Assembly: GCA_037447655.1 (NCBI GenBank)
Contig: JBBHKE010000913.1
Location: 149,632-213,631 of the forward strand
Length of the DNA: 64,000 nt
Reading direction: 5' to 3'
Source: Zygnema cylindricum
Taxonomy: Eukaryota; Streptophyta; Zygnematophyceae; Zygnematales; Zygnemataceae
Shown: positions 33,470-46,180 of the stretch, in pieces
Layout: each line of letters starts with the position of its first letter
How positions within the stretch are numbered: position 1 is the stretch's first letter
Made by a program: the position numbers and the translations under genes
The notes under the pieces: generated by a model
Seen by the model: the letters and a program-made list of their open reading frames with translations, nothing else
Told to the model about the DNA's origin: nothing
Database searches by the model: none

Positions 33470-33930
33470 CATTTCCCCTCCTCCCCTATAATATAGTTCT
33501 CACCTCCCTCTATTTCGCATTTTCTCTCTCAATCTGCTTGAGGGACTCCCACTGGCCTTTAAGCCCTTTATTTTTTTTAAATACTCTAGATAAAGAAACT
33601 TTTATTCCTTTTCCCGTTCCTTATTTCTCCCTCTCATCACTCCTCTCCCATTTCCTACTTCCATTACTCTCGTCTCATCTTAGTCTCCATCACCGTTTCT
33701 ATCTCTCTCCATCTCTCCGTCTCTCTGTTTCTTACGCGCTTTCCTGATCCTTCTTCCTTTTCCTCTTTCTCCTTTTCCACCACCGTTTCTCTCTCCCTCT
33801 CTCCCTTCCTCTCACTCTGTCTTACCCTCACCTTCTTCCTCGCCCTTTTCCTCTCACTGTTTTATCTTTTTTTGGCTCTCTCCCCCTCTCCTCTCCTCTC
33901 TCCCTCTCTCTCTTTTACTCGTTTATTATT
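33470..33930. repeat. Pyrimidine-rich intronic tract
   Basis: CTCCCTCTCTC-type low complexity on the plus strand (purine-rich in the LRR transcript sense). Open frames here are compositional. Confidence 0.8.
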
Positions 33931-34219
33931 CTTATTAGCCTCAACAACCTAAGTCTAGCATTTCAATCCTATATAAAACTAAAAAAAAAACCTTATAAAC
34001 CGTTCTAAAAAAACACGCACATTAACCCTCCCTCCACACCGTCCCCCCAACATCCCTCAACCTTTGATTGGAACGCCAAAGCCCTTTGTCTCGATGGTCC
34101 TTGTTAACCCTTCTTCGCTAATCTCTCTCATAGAAAAACCTCTACTATTTTCATACATTATCTGGAAAATTTATAATAACTATTAAGTTCAACATTATAA
34201 GTAATAATTTACATTCATA

Positions 34220-34710
34220 TGTTGTTTTTAAAGCTTTATCCTCAGTAGATAGAGTTGTGAGGGGAGATTTGTACCTTAGAATATTTTTGGTTAAGTTTGG
34301 TGTAATACTTACCTTAAATAGTGTGACAGTGTAGTGGCTACTATAAGAGTATTATGTAGTCACATAGACACGCGTCAACATTTCACACTATGCAGGAAGT
34401 GCAGAATGGTCCTGGACAGATGGCATCTATCGAACGAGTGAATTCGGGAAATCGGGCGGACGGAAAGTGAACCGGGCATCTGGGAATATAAATGTGAAAG
34501 AAAAATACAAGACGTTGATTACGATCAGATTGACGGCTGGAAATTGAGTGGGGACCACGGATGACGAGGTTCTTTGTAAGCACCCCAGATTTTCGTACAA
34601 AATATACCACAACGAGTTGGACGTATCTACAATTGCTGACTAAGCAAGCAACATTTGGTGTACGACATCAATTGGTCAATACCTGATAGAACAAGGTTTT
34701 GTAGTGTACA
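34220..34710 (+). repeat. Copia 5' LTR (truncated at its 3' side)
   Basis: Aligns with 36,174-36,660 over its length with scattered substitutions, both starting TGTTGTTTT and both containing CACATAGACACGC and GATTGACGGCTGGAAATTG. Ends abruptly at TTTTGTAGTGTA where RT sequence begins. Confidence 0.8.
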
Positions 34711-36158
34711 AAGCGAAACTAAACCCAGATGGCACCATTGAAAGGTACAAAGCTAGACTTGTAGCCAAAGGCTACAATCAGAAAGAAGGAATTGAATTTG
34801 AGGAGACCTTCTCTCCAGTGGTAAGGTTTCCAAGTGTCAGAATTTTGCTCAGTTTAGCTGCTATTGAACACATGGAAGTGCATCAAATGGACATTAAGAC
34901 AACTCTCCTTTATATGCAGCAACCAGAAATGTATGTAGAGAAAGGAAAAGAAAAGTTAGTCTGTAAATTGATGAAATCTTTGTATGGGCTGAAACAAGCC
35001 CTAGGCAATGGAACCTTAAGTTAGATGAGTTCCTCACTAAACTAGGCTTTAAACGAATTAGTTCAAATCATTCAGTGTATGTTCTGCAAGGGGAGGATGG
35101 AATACTGTACATTGCTGTCAATGTAGATGATCTACTGCTAATCAGCAAATCTATGAATGAAATAAATCGGATTAAAAGAGCTGTAAAATCCAGGTTTGAG
35201 ATGAAAGACATTGGTGAAGCCAAATACATCTTAGGGATACAAGTAGAGAGAGATAGAAGTAAAAGATAGATCATGCTAACTCAGAAAGAGGCTATAAGTT
35301 CCATGCTTGAAAAATTTGATATGAATGAAGCTAAAGGATGTGTTACTCCCATGGAATACAAACTAAAATTAGGAGTTGATTATGAATCAGGCATTCTAGT
35401 TGATAAGATTCTAGATTCAAGGGAGGAGGATTTCATGGCCTCAAAACCATACACGCAGGTAGGTTGGTAGCCTTATTTATTTTATGAACTGTACGAGATC
35501 TGATATAGCAGAAACACAAGTCTTCAGAATCCGAAAAAGGCAGATTGGGAATCTGCAAAAAGAGTAATAAGGTATCTTGCATGGACTCGGAATCTTAAAC
35601 CGGTCCTTAGAGGTGGAGAAGTCAAGCTAAAAACCTGGAGCGATGCGAGTTATGGAGACATGCCCAGCAGGAAATCAACCACTGGATTCATTCTAAAAAT
35701 TGGAAATGGAACTTGCTGTTAGAGGAGTAAGCTTCACAAAGTTACCACCCAATCAAAACATGGAGTCTGAATACATGGCAGCAAGTTTTGCCCTCAAATA
35801 ACTCTTGTGGGAAAAGGCACAGTTTTGCCCTCAAATAACTCTTGTGGGAAAAGGCACTCCTGTGGGCAAAGGGCACTTTTGCATGAATTGGGACACATGC
35901 AATCTGGTCCTCAAGTCATCTAGTGTGACAACCAGGCAACAATCGCCATAGCCTCCAACCCGAGCCGCCACTTTAAGAGTAAGCACAAGGATGTCCGATT
36001 GCATTTTGTCCGTGAAAAGGTGCTTGCAAATGTCATTAAATTATGTTATTTGCAGGATGAAAAAATGGTTGCAGATATGCTAACTAAAGCTCTACCTGCA
36101 CCTGAATTACAGTTGAGAGGCTGTTGGACTAAGTGAGTAACTGAGTCTAAAGCTTTAG
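34711..36158 (+). pseudogene. Ty1/copia RT and RNase H pseudogene
   Basis: RT blocks in order: [61 protein letters not shown], then after a frame break YIAVNVDDLLLISKSMNE with the catalytic VDD, and KYILGIQVERD. A stop at 35,267 and further breaks follow. RNase H is recognisable by SDASYGDMPSRKSTTGF near 35,640, HFVREKVLANVIKLCYL near 36,005 and LTKALPAPEL near 36,085. The direct repeat at 35,787-35,860 adds damage. Cannot make active enzyme. Confidence 0.88.
35787..35860 (+). repeat. 37-bp tandem duplication in the RNase H region
   Basis: AGTTTTGCCCTCAAATAACT and the following CTTGTGGGAAAAGGCAC occur twice in direct succession. Confidence 0.85.
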
Positions 36159-36660
36159 GGGAGTGTTGTTTTCAAAGCTTTATCCTTAGTAGATACAATT
36201 GTGAGGGGAGATTTGTAAATTATAATATTTTTGGTTAAGTTTTGTGTAATACTTACCTTAAATAGTGTGACAGTGTAGTGGTTACTCTAAGAGTATTTTG
36301 TACGGTCACATAGACACGCTTCAACATTTCAGACTATGCACGAAGTGCAGAATGGTCCTGGATACATGGCATCTATCGGACGAGTGAATTCGAGAAATCG
36401 GGCGGACGGAAAGTGAACCTAATATCTGGGAATATAAATGTGAAAGATAGATACCAGACGTTGATTACGATCAGATTGACGGCTGGAAATTGAGTGGGGA
36501 CCACGGATGACGAGGTGCTTCGTAAGCACCCTAGATATTCGTATAAATTATACCACAGCGAGTTAGACGTATCTACAGTTGCTGACTAAGCAAGGAACAT
36601 TTGGTGTACGACATCAATTTGTAAATACTTGATAGAACAGGATTTTGTAGCGTAGTGAAT
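36159..36660 (+). repeat. Copia polypurine tract and second LTR
   Basis: AAAGCTTTAGGGGAG precedes TGTTGTTTTCAAAGC at 36,174. The LTR matches the left one to about 36,660 and probably continues beyond it. Confidence 0.75.
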
Positions 36661-36772
36661 TAGCAAATAGTGTTTCACTATATAGTTTTAGGCTAGTTTC
36701 AATTTGGTTTTTGAAAGTACATTAACGTACTTTGTCGTACTATAGTACAGTACCACTATTACGGATACTGAC

Positions 36773-36962
36773 TCTTGATTTGCAGATGAGCAGTAGACAT
36801 TCTTTTAGTGTATAAAGTTTAGAACTTAGAAATATTTTGTTATCCAGTTTTGGGATAAGGGAATCTCTCTTGATTTGCAGATGAGCAGTAGACATTCTTT
36901 TAGTGTATAAAGTTTAGGACTTAGAAATATTTTGTTATCCAGTTTTGGGATAAGGGAATCTA
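36773..36962 (+). repeat. 95-bp tandem duplication in LTR/leader
   Basis: TCTTGATTTGCAGATGAGCA to GGGATAAGGGAATC occurs twice with a 95-bp offset and one visible difference (AGAACTTAG against AGGACTTAG). Confidence 0.85.
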
Positions 36963-37189
36963 AAGGCAGTTTTTTGGGAAACTTGCAGGTCCTGTATGGT
37001 TTACTAAGTCAATTTGGCTGTAACTTTGGGAGTTTACAATGTGTATAAATAGTATCTTGTATGCTGAGTTTTGTGTAATTTGGACTTGTGAGTCAGGATC
37101 TATAGTGTGTTGAAGTTTAATAATTGTGAGGAAGTAGTGTGGTAAAATACAGTGTTTGTGAGGACTTCTTGAAAAGCTTCTGCTTTGTT

Positions 37190-37247
37190 ATGTCTACTTC
37201 TACTACTACTGTTGCAGCTCCACCTGCACCAGTTGTCATGGAAAAGA
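37190..37247 (+). pseudogene. Copia gag start, cut at the insertion border
   Basis: MSTSTTTVAAPPAPVVMEK aligns with the gag start on the minus strand at 16.04 kb. The sequence then passes directly into LRR-intron DNA at ATAAAGTTTATT. Confidence 0.7.
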
Positions 37248-37402
37248 TCATAAAGTTTATTATCTTCAATATTAATATTAATTGCTTCCCTCCCTTAATT
37301 CATTCAGAATATTTTTTTTTAATGTATTAAAAGCATTCTCAAGCCATACGAATTCGAAGTACATTTTTACTCGCAAGATAGCCATAGTGTCATGTGTCTT
37401 AC

Positions 37403-37474
37403 AAGAAAATTAGAGATTCCAGTTGACTGATATATGATGGAATGTTTCCACGCAGCTGGTTGTTGAATAGCCTT
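37403..37474 (-). CDS. LRR exon
   Basis: 72 nt. Opens RLFNNQLRGNIPSYISQLES and closes LIF. One of the more diverged units (R, N, Y and E replace usual residues), yet fully open, with acceptor TGTCACAG and donor GTAAGACAC. Confidence 0.83.
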
Positions 37475-37559
37475 CTGTGACACCAAACATCACACCCCAC
37501 CAACATAGCCACCAAGGCACAATGTAATTTTTCCTTAAGAACTCAATATCCGTCTTTCC

Positions 37560-39205
37560 CTCTCCTCCACCTTAATATACTCCACTCTCTCTTCCAATCT
37601 GCTTGATCGATTCCCATTAGCCTTTAAAACCCTTATGAATTTAGTTTAAGACTCTAGATAAAAAAAACCCGTTGTCCTTACCCCTCTCCCTTTTCTATCC
37701 CTCTCCTCCTCCCTCTCCATTTTCCCCTCTCTCGTCCCATACTTCCCCTACCCCCTTTTAGTCAACATCACCCATTCTATCTCCCTCTATCTGTCCCCCT
37801 CTCTTTTCCTTACGAGCTCTCTTTATCCCTCTGCCTCTTCCTATCGCTCCCTCTCCGCCTCGGTTTCCCTCTCCCTCTCCCCTTTCCTCTCATTGTCTTC
37901 CCCTCACCCTCTCTCTCCTTTCTTAAATTTTTTCTTTGACTCTCTATCTCTCTCTTTTTTACTCATTTCCCATTAGTGTCTCTCGATCACATTCCTTCTC
38001 GCTCTATTGCTCTCGCTCGCTCCTTTTCCACGCTCATCCCTCCTCTACCTTCCCTCCTCTCTCTTTTTTTATCTTTCCTCCTATCTAACTGCGAATCCCC
38101 TCGCATTTTATATCTCCCACTCTTTATTCTCCCCATTGTTTTGCAACCTCAATCACTTTTTTTTTTCTCTCTTTTTTACACTCTTCCCACGACTCCCTAT
38201 CTCTCCACCCTTTTCTCAAACTCTTTCCCACAATCTATTTCTTGTCCCCTCGTTCTCTCCCTTTATCTCTCTCCTTGCTTTTCCTCTCTCGCTCTATCTG
38301 TCTCTCTCTTTCCCTCTCTTTTTCCCTATATTTTTTCTCTTGTCTTGCTCTCTCCCTCTTTTCATCTTTCTCCATCATTTTTATCTCCCAAGCTCCCTCT
38401 TCCCCTCTCTTTTCTCCTCCGTTTTTATTTTCTCATTCTCACTCTTTATTTTTTCTCCGTTGCCATTTCCTCTCGGCCTTCGTCTATCTCTCTCTCTTTA
38501 CCACTTTAATCTATCTCTTTTCCCCTCTCTTTCGTTCACTCTCCCGCTCCCTCTTCTCCTACTCCCTCCCTACCTCTCCACCTCCAAACCTTGACATTGG
38601 ACTTTGCCCCCGCCCTAGCCTCCACTCTCAATCTCCTCATCGCCCTCTCCCTCGCCGTCTACGATACACTCTCGCACTCTCTTTCTCTCTTTCCCCCTCT
38701 ATCCATCACTCTACCCCTCTTCCATTTACCATCACCCGCTCGCTCTTTCTCCCGGTCTCTTACTCTATCTCCTTCTCCCTCTCCCTTTGGCTCTATCTCA
38801 CTCTCCCCTCCCCTCCCTCCCTCCCTCCTTTCCTCCCTCCTATCCCTCCCTCCCTCCCGCCCTCCATCTCTTTCTCCCTCCCTTTCCTCCGTTTCCCTCT
38901 CCCTCTCCCCCACTCCCTTTCCCCCTACGTCCATCCCCTTTTTCCTTCTTTACTCCCTTCCCCCCACCCGCCTTTCCTCTCTTTCACTCTCCCCTCTCTC
39001 CCCCTCTCCCTCTCCCTCTCCCTCTCGCTTTCCCTATCCCTTTCTCTCTCCCTATCCCTCTTCCTCTCCCTCTTCTCTCTCTCCCCTTCCCTCTCCCTCT
39101 CTCCCTCTCTCTCCTTCCTCTCCCTCTCCCTCTCCCGAACACTCTTTATCCCTCTCTCTCTCTACCTTTCCTCCCTCTCCCTCGCCCTTTCTCCCTCCCA
39201 CTTAG
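37560..39205. repeat. 1.6-kb pyrimidine tract in an LRR-gene intron
   Basis: Almost only C and T on the plus strand, built on CTCCCTCTCCC units. It yields long frames in all three forward phases rich in Ser, Leu and Pro, including one of 377 codons; that three-frame openness is compositional. Shares GGCTCTCTCGATC-like landmarks with 45,060 and 60,400. Confidence 0.85.
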
Positions 39206-39454
39206 AATTACAGTTTGATAGTCTTTTTAAAAATTATCATAAGTTTTTTTTTTTTTTATCATTTATTTGTAGTTACCCATACTGTCATTTTTTATTTTTT
39301 TTTTATAAATTCATTATTCTTGTTATTTTTACTCTGATTATTAAATATTTCTCTCTTATTTCACATGATTTTTAATGTAGTAGAAAATTCTTGATCTTTA
39401 CCAATGTAAAGCACATTCTTAGTTGCAACATACACATAGTGCCACGTGTCTTAC

Positions 39455-39526
39455 AAAATCACGAGGGATGTGAGTTGACCGATGGACGCTGGAATGCTTC
39501 CACTCAACTGGTTGTAAGATAGATCT
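39455..39526 (-). CDS. LRR exon
   Basis: 72 nt. Opens DLSYNQLSGSIPASIGQLTS and closes LVI. Near the array consensus; donor GTAAGACACG. Confidence 0.85.
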
Positions 39527-39756
39527 CTGTGACATTAAACATCACACCACCAACATAACCACCAAAAGCACACTATAACTCTTTCCTCTAGAAACTAAAG
39601 GTCTCGCTTCCCCTCTCCTCCCTCTCCCACCTACCCGTCCCACCCTCAATCTCTCTTTCCTTCTGCTGCCGCTCCTTGTACCTCTCCTCTCCCTGTCCTC
39701 TCCAACCCTCTTTCCCCCTCTCTGCCTCGACGACTCCCACTGGCCTTTAAAGCTTT

Positions 39757-39955
39757 TATATGTATAAATATATATATACATATATATACATTTATATATA
39801 TATACATATATACATATAGATATATATATACATATATATACATATAGATATATATATATATACATATATACATATATACATATATACATATATACATATA
39901 TACATATATATATACATATATGTATATGTATATGTATACATATATATAACACTTT
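39757..39955. repeat. TATATAC/ATATGTA microsatellite
   Basis: About 200 bp of TATACATA-type repeat. Its long minus-strand frames (YICIYIY...) are artefacts. Confidence 0.9.
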
Positions 39956-42900
39956 AAATCCTTAGCTAAAAAAACAAAATATCCTCCCTGCACCCTTTTT
40001 CCCTTCCGTCCCTCTACCCTTGTAGGAAGACGCCGTCGCCTTCTACCGCTTGCTTTTGGCCTTTTTCGCTTTAGTTTTACGTCTAAATAACCCCCCTTTC
40101 CACCATTCAAAACATTTTTAATTATTGTTTTTCAATTGAAATAAAAATAATCATTTGCAATCATTATTGTCGTTTTTAGTAATTCATACTATTATTAATT
40201 ATAATTATTGGTAATTAGTATTATAATTAATTGGTAACATTTTAATGATTTAGTATTATTAAATATCATTGATCTTACCACTACTATAAAATGTTAATAG
40301 CTTTTAAAAATTACTAGCTTCATTATTTATTATTGATATTAATCATTATATTAATACATATGCTTTTTTTACTGCTATAATCATCAAGTTTATTATAGTA
40401 ATGACTACAATTATCATGATTGACTATTGTATTTATTTTAGCCAATATCATTATTATGTATTAATTTTTTCATTTTCTTTTAATGCTTATGACTCTTAAT
40501 TATTCTAATTAGTATTTCTATTATTTATAATCATTATTATTCGTATTATTTTTAGTCATTTATACTATTGTTATCTACTACCATTCATCATAAATATTAT
40601 TGTTAATTATTATTTATGGTCAGTAATTTTGTTTTTTATTGAATAGTTGCTATTCATTTTTTTTATCAATATTATTATAATTGTGTATTTATTTCAATAG
40701 ATTTTTTCTTTTACCTAAAATTTTAATTATATGTAAGTGTTATTATAAATAGCTATTATGCTAGTAAAAATCATCGATATAGTAGTTATTACAATTATTG
40801 GAAATAAATTTTATGTGTTATTCGATATTGTATTCTTATTTATGTTGTGTGGTTAATAATACTATTTTTTTAGCTAGTCGCTAATCATTCTTGTAGTTAA
40901 TTACATAATTATAACATTGTTACTCATATTTTTGTTGTTATAATCTTTAATTTTATTGTATTATTATTGTTTCTACTGTTATTATTTTTACTATTATTGT
41001 TATTAATTATCATCAATATAAATTACTCATTACAGCTGTTTAAAATTTGATTATTGCTATTATAGCTAATTGTCTTTTTATTATTTTAGTTATCATTTTT
41101 AATTATCATCAATAACATTCTATTTTCAAATATTATCATTCATTATGATCGTTGTCTCTCTTTTCCCAAAGAGAATACTATAGTTCCCATTTAAAACTTT
41201 CTTCCCCCTCTTTACATCCCTCTCCGGCCCTTCCCCACCTCTTTTCCCTCTCTCTCCCTCGTTGCCTTTACAAACTTTGTAGGACCTTTAAAATGCCCAT
41301 AAAACTCCCAAAAACGTTTCTGGAGTTTTTCTAAGACAAACACTCTCAAAACCCTTTCCCATCCCAAATTCTACCCCCAAGACTACGCTATAGCCCTCTA
41401 TCTTGACAGACCCAGGCCTTCATTGGCCTATTGCTTTCCCTAAAAAACCCTATTTTTCCCTCCCTTATCGGTATTACTACATTATATAACTAATAATTAT
41501 TAATTTTACTAATGATGTCACAAATAATACGTAGCATAAATTTTTTAGTAGCGTTATTGTCATTAACTTTCGGTTTTATTATTACCAATTATGTCACAAA
41601 TAATAAGTAGCATGAAAGTTTTAGAAGTGTAATTGTTAATATTGTCATATTGTAAATATAATCACATATTGTCATGTTATGGTATTTATTATTGTATAAG
41701 TAATTAGTATTCTAAGTAATTATACCTTATTATAATTATTAATACATTTTTGTTTTTATTTTTTATTTTTATCATCAAGCATTGTAATTATTTCTTCTTT
41801 TTTATTATAATTTTTAATTATAATCATTAATTGTAATGATTATCCCATTTCCCCCATATAACAGCCTAGATCTCCCACTCAAAACTCTCACTCCCCATAA
41901 AAACTCGTAAAACCCCTTTAAATACAAGACCCTCAATAAACATTCCTCCACCACTTTTCCCCTCCTCCCTCTCTCTACCCTATAGGAGCACGCCATATCC
42001 TTCCGTCTCAATGGGCCTTGTTTGGGCTCTATCGCCATACCTCAATCCCTAAAAAGCTCTCCCTCCCTCAATAGTTATTAGTCATAATTGAAAAACCTAC
42101 AAATGAAAAACACACTAAAAACCTTTAAAATTATCAGTCCTAATAAACCTTAAAAGACTAAAATTATAAAAAAACGGTGACAGTTTAGAAACTAATGATG
42201 AAACTCTCAACACTCTAAGAAACTCCAAAACCTTAAAACTCTAACATCCCTGAAAACCATACAAAACTATGAATACCCTAAATATCCTACAAACTCTCAA
42301 AACCTAAATGACCTACAAAACATCTAGAAACCATCACAATCTTTAGAATTTTCAAAACCATAAAAAAACCCTATCATAGAACTCTAGAAAAAAATCAAAC
42401 CCAAAAAAATCAAAATAAAAACCCTTAAAGCCCTCCCTCCAAGCCCTCCCTCCCCCCCCTCCCTTCCCTCCCGGGCAGAGTTGCCTGTTGCTGTAAGATT
42501 TTCTAGAATGTAGAAAGGAGAATGCAGAGAAACATTATTAACAACACCAAATATTTTTATTATAAACATTGATTATTTTAATTATTTACTGTTATTATTA
42601 TTTATTACTTATTGTCAATTTCTATGATTGTTTTTAATCATTTTTATCATAGGCAATCAATTTTAGGTGAACTAATGTTTACAAGTAATACTTATTATCA
42701 TTAACTTTCTTATTGCTCATTATAATTGGATATGCTTTTGGTTATTATTATTGATTATTATTATTATTAGCTATTATGAGTTTTATTATTCTTGTTACCT
42801 CATTATTATTGTTAATTGTTGTTATCATAGTTTTTCTTTAGAAGCACACTAAAACTCTTACCCTAAATATTATCTTTCCCTTTTTGCCTGCTACTCCCTC

Positions 42901-43915
42901 TCCCCCCGTCCTCCACCTCCCCTTGCCCTTCTCTTCCTTTCTATGAAGGACCTCTATCTTGCCATAAAAAATCAGATAAAACCCCCAAAAAACCCCTTTT
43001 CTCACAATGTAAAAAAACACTTTCGAAAAACCCTCCCTTTTGCCTTTTTCCCTTCCCTGTCTTTGGCCCTATAAGATTCACGCTATAAGTCACGCTATAG
43101 CCCTTGATTGTAATGAGCCATGTCTAGTCTCCATTGCTACACCTCTTCCCCTAAAAATCCCTCCATCGTTTCAGTATTATCTATTATTGAAATTATCGGT
43201 AACAAGAATAAAAAGAGCTATTAATAGTCTTGGTTTTTCATTTATTTTTTCATCAGTTATTTTTAGTTAAAATTACTGCTGCCTCTTACTACAGGTATAA
43301 TCTTTATCATAAGTAGTTTGATAGTAACTGCTACGGATACTAAGAACTATTTTTAGTAATTATCATTATTAGTAATAATGCAATGTCACATCGTTAAACA
43401 CTATTATTGGTTTATATTTACTAGTATTAGTATCGTTAATTGTTTTTATCCTTAAAGGTCCCAACAACTCCCGTCTAGCCTTTAAAAAAAACCATTTTAA
43501 AAAAACATGCACAAAAACCCTCCATCCAAACCGTCCTCCCAACCTCCCTCTATCTTTCATCGGAACTCCAAATCCCCTGTCTCGATGGGCCTTGTCAAGC
43601 CTCTATTGCTAACCTCTCCCATAGAAAAACCTTTTTTTTTCCTTATATTATCATGAAATATTATTATAACTATTAAAATCAACATTATAAGCCACAATTT
43701 ATATTCATAAAGTGGGTTATTTTTAGTATTGATAATAATGATTTCTGTCCTTTACTTCACATAGAATATTTATAATCAATGTATGAAAAACATTCCGGCG
43801 CAATATCAATTTAGAGCACAATGTATGCGAAACACAGCCATAGTGCCATGTGCATCGCAATATCAATTTAGAGCACAATGTATGCGAAACAGAGCTATAG
43901 TGCCATGTGCCTTAC
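39956..43915 (-). other. LRR-gene intron: AT-rich low complexity and duplicated modules
   Basis: 40,100-41,150 is ATT-rich. 41,985-42,060 and 43,070-43,140 carry the recurrent CCTTCCGTCTCAATGGGCC-type module. 42,480-43,900 is a paralogue of 31,900-33,310. No exon between. Confidence 0.65.
42100..42430. repeat. Degenerate AAACCCT/AAAACCTA tract
   Basis: A-rich sequence with dispersed AAACCTAC, AAAACCCT and CCATAAAAA words. Similar tracts occur at 49,670-50,390, 53,100-53,500 and 55,630-56,215. Confidence 0.6.
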
Positions 43916-43987
43916 AAGGTATACAGGGATTTTAGTTGACCGATGGACGATGGAATGCTGCCACTCAACTGGTTTTGAGATAGATAT
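43916..43987 (-). CDS. LRR exon
   Basis: 72 nt. Opens YLSQNQLSGSIPSSIGQLKS and closes LYT. The flanking intron is repeated just left of it (43,792-43,870), where CAATATCAATTTAGAGCACA occurs twice. Confidence 0.85.
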
Positions 43988-44039
43988 CTGTGACACCAAA
44001 CATTACACCCCACCGACATAATCACCAAGTGAACCAGCG

Positions 44040-44525
44040 TCACTCTTCCCTAAAAACTGTAAATCCACCGCTCCTCCCCTTTAATATACAACTTCCCTCC
44101 CTTTACTTTCCCCTTCTCCCTTCCAATCTGCCTCAACGACTCCCATTTGCCATGAAGACCATTATATTTTATTTTAAAGGACTCAAAATAAAATACCCGT
44201 TGTCTTTGTCCCAATACTTCTCTCCCGTGTCCTCTCCCTCACCATGTCTTTCTCCCACTCACTCTCCCTTTCCCTATCTCTCTCTCTCTTACTCTTTGTC
44301 TCGCTCTCTTCCGCTACCTCCTCTTTCACCGTCTCCTCCCTCTCTCCATCACTATTTTCCTCCCCCTTTTTCTCTCTCTTTTTCTCTCCCTCTTCTTTTC
44401 CCTTCCCCTCCCTTTTCCCCTTCCCTTCTCTCTTTCCCTCTCCGCCTTTCTCTCCCTCTCTTTTTCCCACTCCCTCTCTCAATACTCCTACTCCTTTAAC
44501 TTCTCCCTCCCCCTCTCCCATATCC
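44040..44525. repeat. Pyrimidine-rich intronic tract
   Basis: CTCTCCCTTTCC-type low complexity between two LRR exons. Confidence 0.8.
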
Positions 44526-44640
44526 TCCCCAAACAGATTTACTGTAATTCATAGCTACTAATAATCATTTCAATTCTAACAGATGAATTATGTGTCTTGA
44601 TGCACAATATAGCGTTAGTGTCATGTATCATGTGTCTTAC

Positions 44641-44712
44641 AATTCTACGAGGGATGTGAGTTGACCAATGGACGATGGAATCTTTCCACTCAACTGGTTT
44701 ATAGATAGATAT
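44641..44712 (-). CDS. LRR exon
   Basis: 72 nt. Opens YLSINQLSGKIPSSIGQLTS and closes LVE. Acceptor GGTGTCACAG, donor GTAAGACAC. Has no counterpart in the paralogous 60-kb segment. Confidence 0.85.
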
Positions 44713-44899
44713 CTGTGACACCGAACATTCACACCCGACCAACACCCACCGTATATAGTCTCCTTGTTACTACGACGTGATTTTTATTATAATTACAATT
44801 TTTATTTTATTCTTTTTCTTGTTACTGATTCTTATCTTATGAGTTTGTATTACTTGTAGATTATATACTTGTAAGCGACTATTTTTATTATTTTAAGCA

Positions 44900-45360
44900 A
44901 TAATAACTCTCCCTCGCCGCCTCCTTTTCCCCTCTACCTTTCCCCCTTCCTCTCACTTTGCCTCCCCCTCTCCCTCCCGCTCACACTCTTCCTCTTTTTT
45001 TTGTACTTTCTCTTTTTCTTTGGCTCTCTCCCTCTCTCTTCTTACTCATTAGTCCCTTTAGGCTCTCTCGATCGGTTTCCCTCTCTCTCTCTATAGACCT
45101 AGCTCGCTCCTTTTCTCCCCCTTGTCACTCCCTCCCTCTTTCCACCTGTTTATTTTTCGTTGTTTTTCCCTTGTCTAACTTTGACTCACTCTCACAATTT
45201 TCATCCCTCAGTCTTTCTTCTCCTTATATTTTTGCCACCTCTATCACTTTTCTTCTCTCTACCTTTCTTGCCCTCTCTTCCCAAAAATCCCTCTCTCACC
45301 ATCCCTCTCTCACACTCTCTTTCACTCTCTCTCTATGTCTCTTCCTCTCATTCTCTCCCT
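44900..45360. repeat. Pyrimidine-rich tract joined to copia
   Basis: C/T-rich sequence that aligns with 60,290-60,690, including TTAGGCTCTCTCGATC, and runs directly into copia RT sequence. Confidence 0.75.
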
Positions 45361-45365
45361 TTGGA

Positions 45366-46180
45366 AATGATAACCTTGTATGTAAGTTGCTCAAACATCT
45401 GTATGGGTGAAAGCAAGTACGTACAAAGCACTTAGACAGTAGAACCTAAAATGAGATGAGTTTTTGACAAATCTCAGATTCATGAGGATTGATTCTCATC
45501 ACTTTGTATATGCGTTACAAAAAGAAGATAAAGTAGTCTATAATGCTATATATGTACATGACTTGCTCATTCCTAGAAAATCTATGGAGTAAATCAACAA
45601 AGGAAAGAGAGCACTCAACACCGGGTTTCAAATGATAGACTTGGGAGAACCATAGTACATCCCAGAAATAAAAGTAAAAAGAAATGGAAAATAAAATAAT
45701 CAGAATGACCCAAAAAGAGTCAATGGGAAACATGCGAGAAAGATTTGAAATGGCAGATGTTAAAAGGAGTGATACTTCTAAGGAATTCAGACAAGAGTTG
45801 GGAAACAACAAAAGCAAAAGCATTATAGTGGTAGATCAAGGGAGCAAGAAAGACAGGGGAACAAGAATTTATGTCAAACATTCTTTATCGCCAAATAATT
45901 AACAGTCTATTCTAATTAATAGACTGTAGAAGACCCAAATAGCTACAACAAGAGAAGATCCTAGTAGGATTTTCTAGAATCCTAAATGACTATATTGGGA
46001 TACAACTACAAGAAAATTGAGATACTTACCTGGTTAGTTTAAAGACAAGGGAGAAGGAAATTATGTCAAACATTCCTTACCACCAGATTGTTGGGAGTCT
46101 AATCTACTTAAGGAACTAAAAAAAAAGCTTGCACCAATGTAGAGTACTTAATAGACTTTGCAATTTTTCAAAGTCTCAAA
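45366..46180 (+). pseudogene. Decayed copia RT relic
   Basis: NDNLVCKLLKHLYG resembles the [14 protein letters not shown] block. After stops come FVYALQKEDKVVYNAIYVHD and LLIPRKSME (the VDD-equivalent region is changed), then MTQKESMGNMRERFEMADVK. A block related to IVGSLIYL is near 46,090. Heavily mutated. Confidence 0.7.

Larger units (their letters stand above)
34220..37247 (+). mobile_element. Rearranged copia insertion: LTR-RT-RNase H-LTR-leader-gag start
   Basis: It begins TGTTGTTTTTAAAGCTTT. A direct repeat of its first 490 bp recurs from 36,174. The pentamer TCATA flanks it at 34,215-34,219 and 37,248-37,252. The uninterrupted site survives in the paralogous intron at 43,705-43,709 (ATTCATAAAG), so the borders are well defined. 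The right border falls in the gag start, not at an LTR end, which is odd. 5' LTR sequence joins RT directly at 34,711, so gag, protease and integrase are deleted from the left part. Confidence 0.8.

Noticed and set aside
37976-39375. Long Ser/Leu/Pro frames, up to 377 codons, in the pyrimidine tract
   Set aside because: All three forward phases are open because of composition; no domain or start context.
39542-40110. YICIYIY-type frames of 136-154 codons
   Set aside because: Direct translation of a TATACATA microsatellite.
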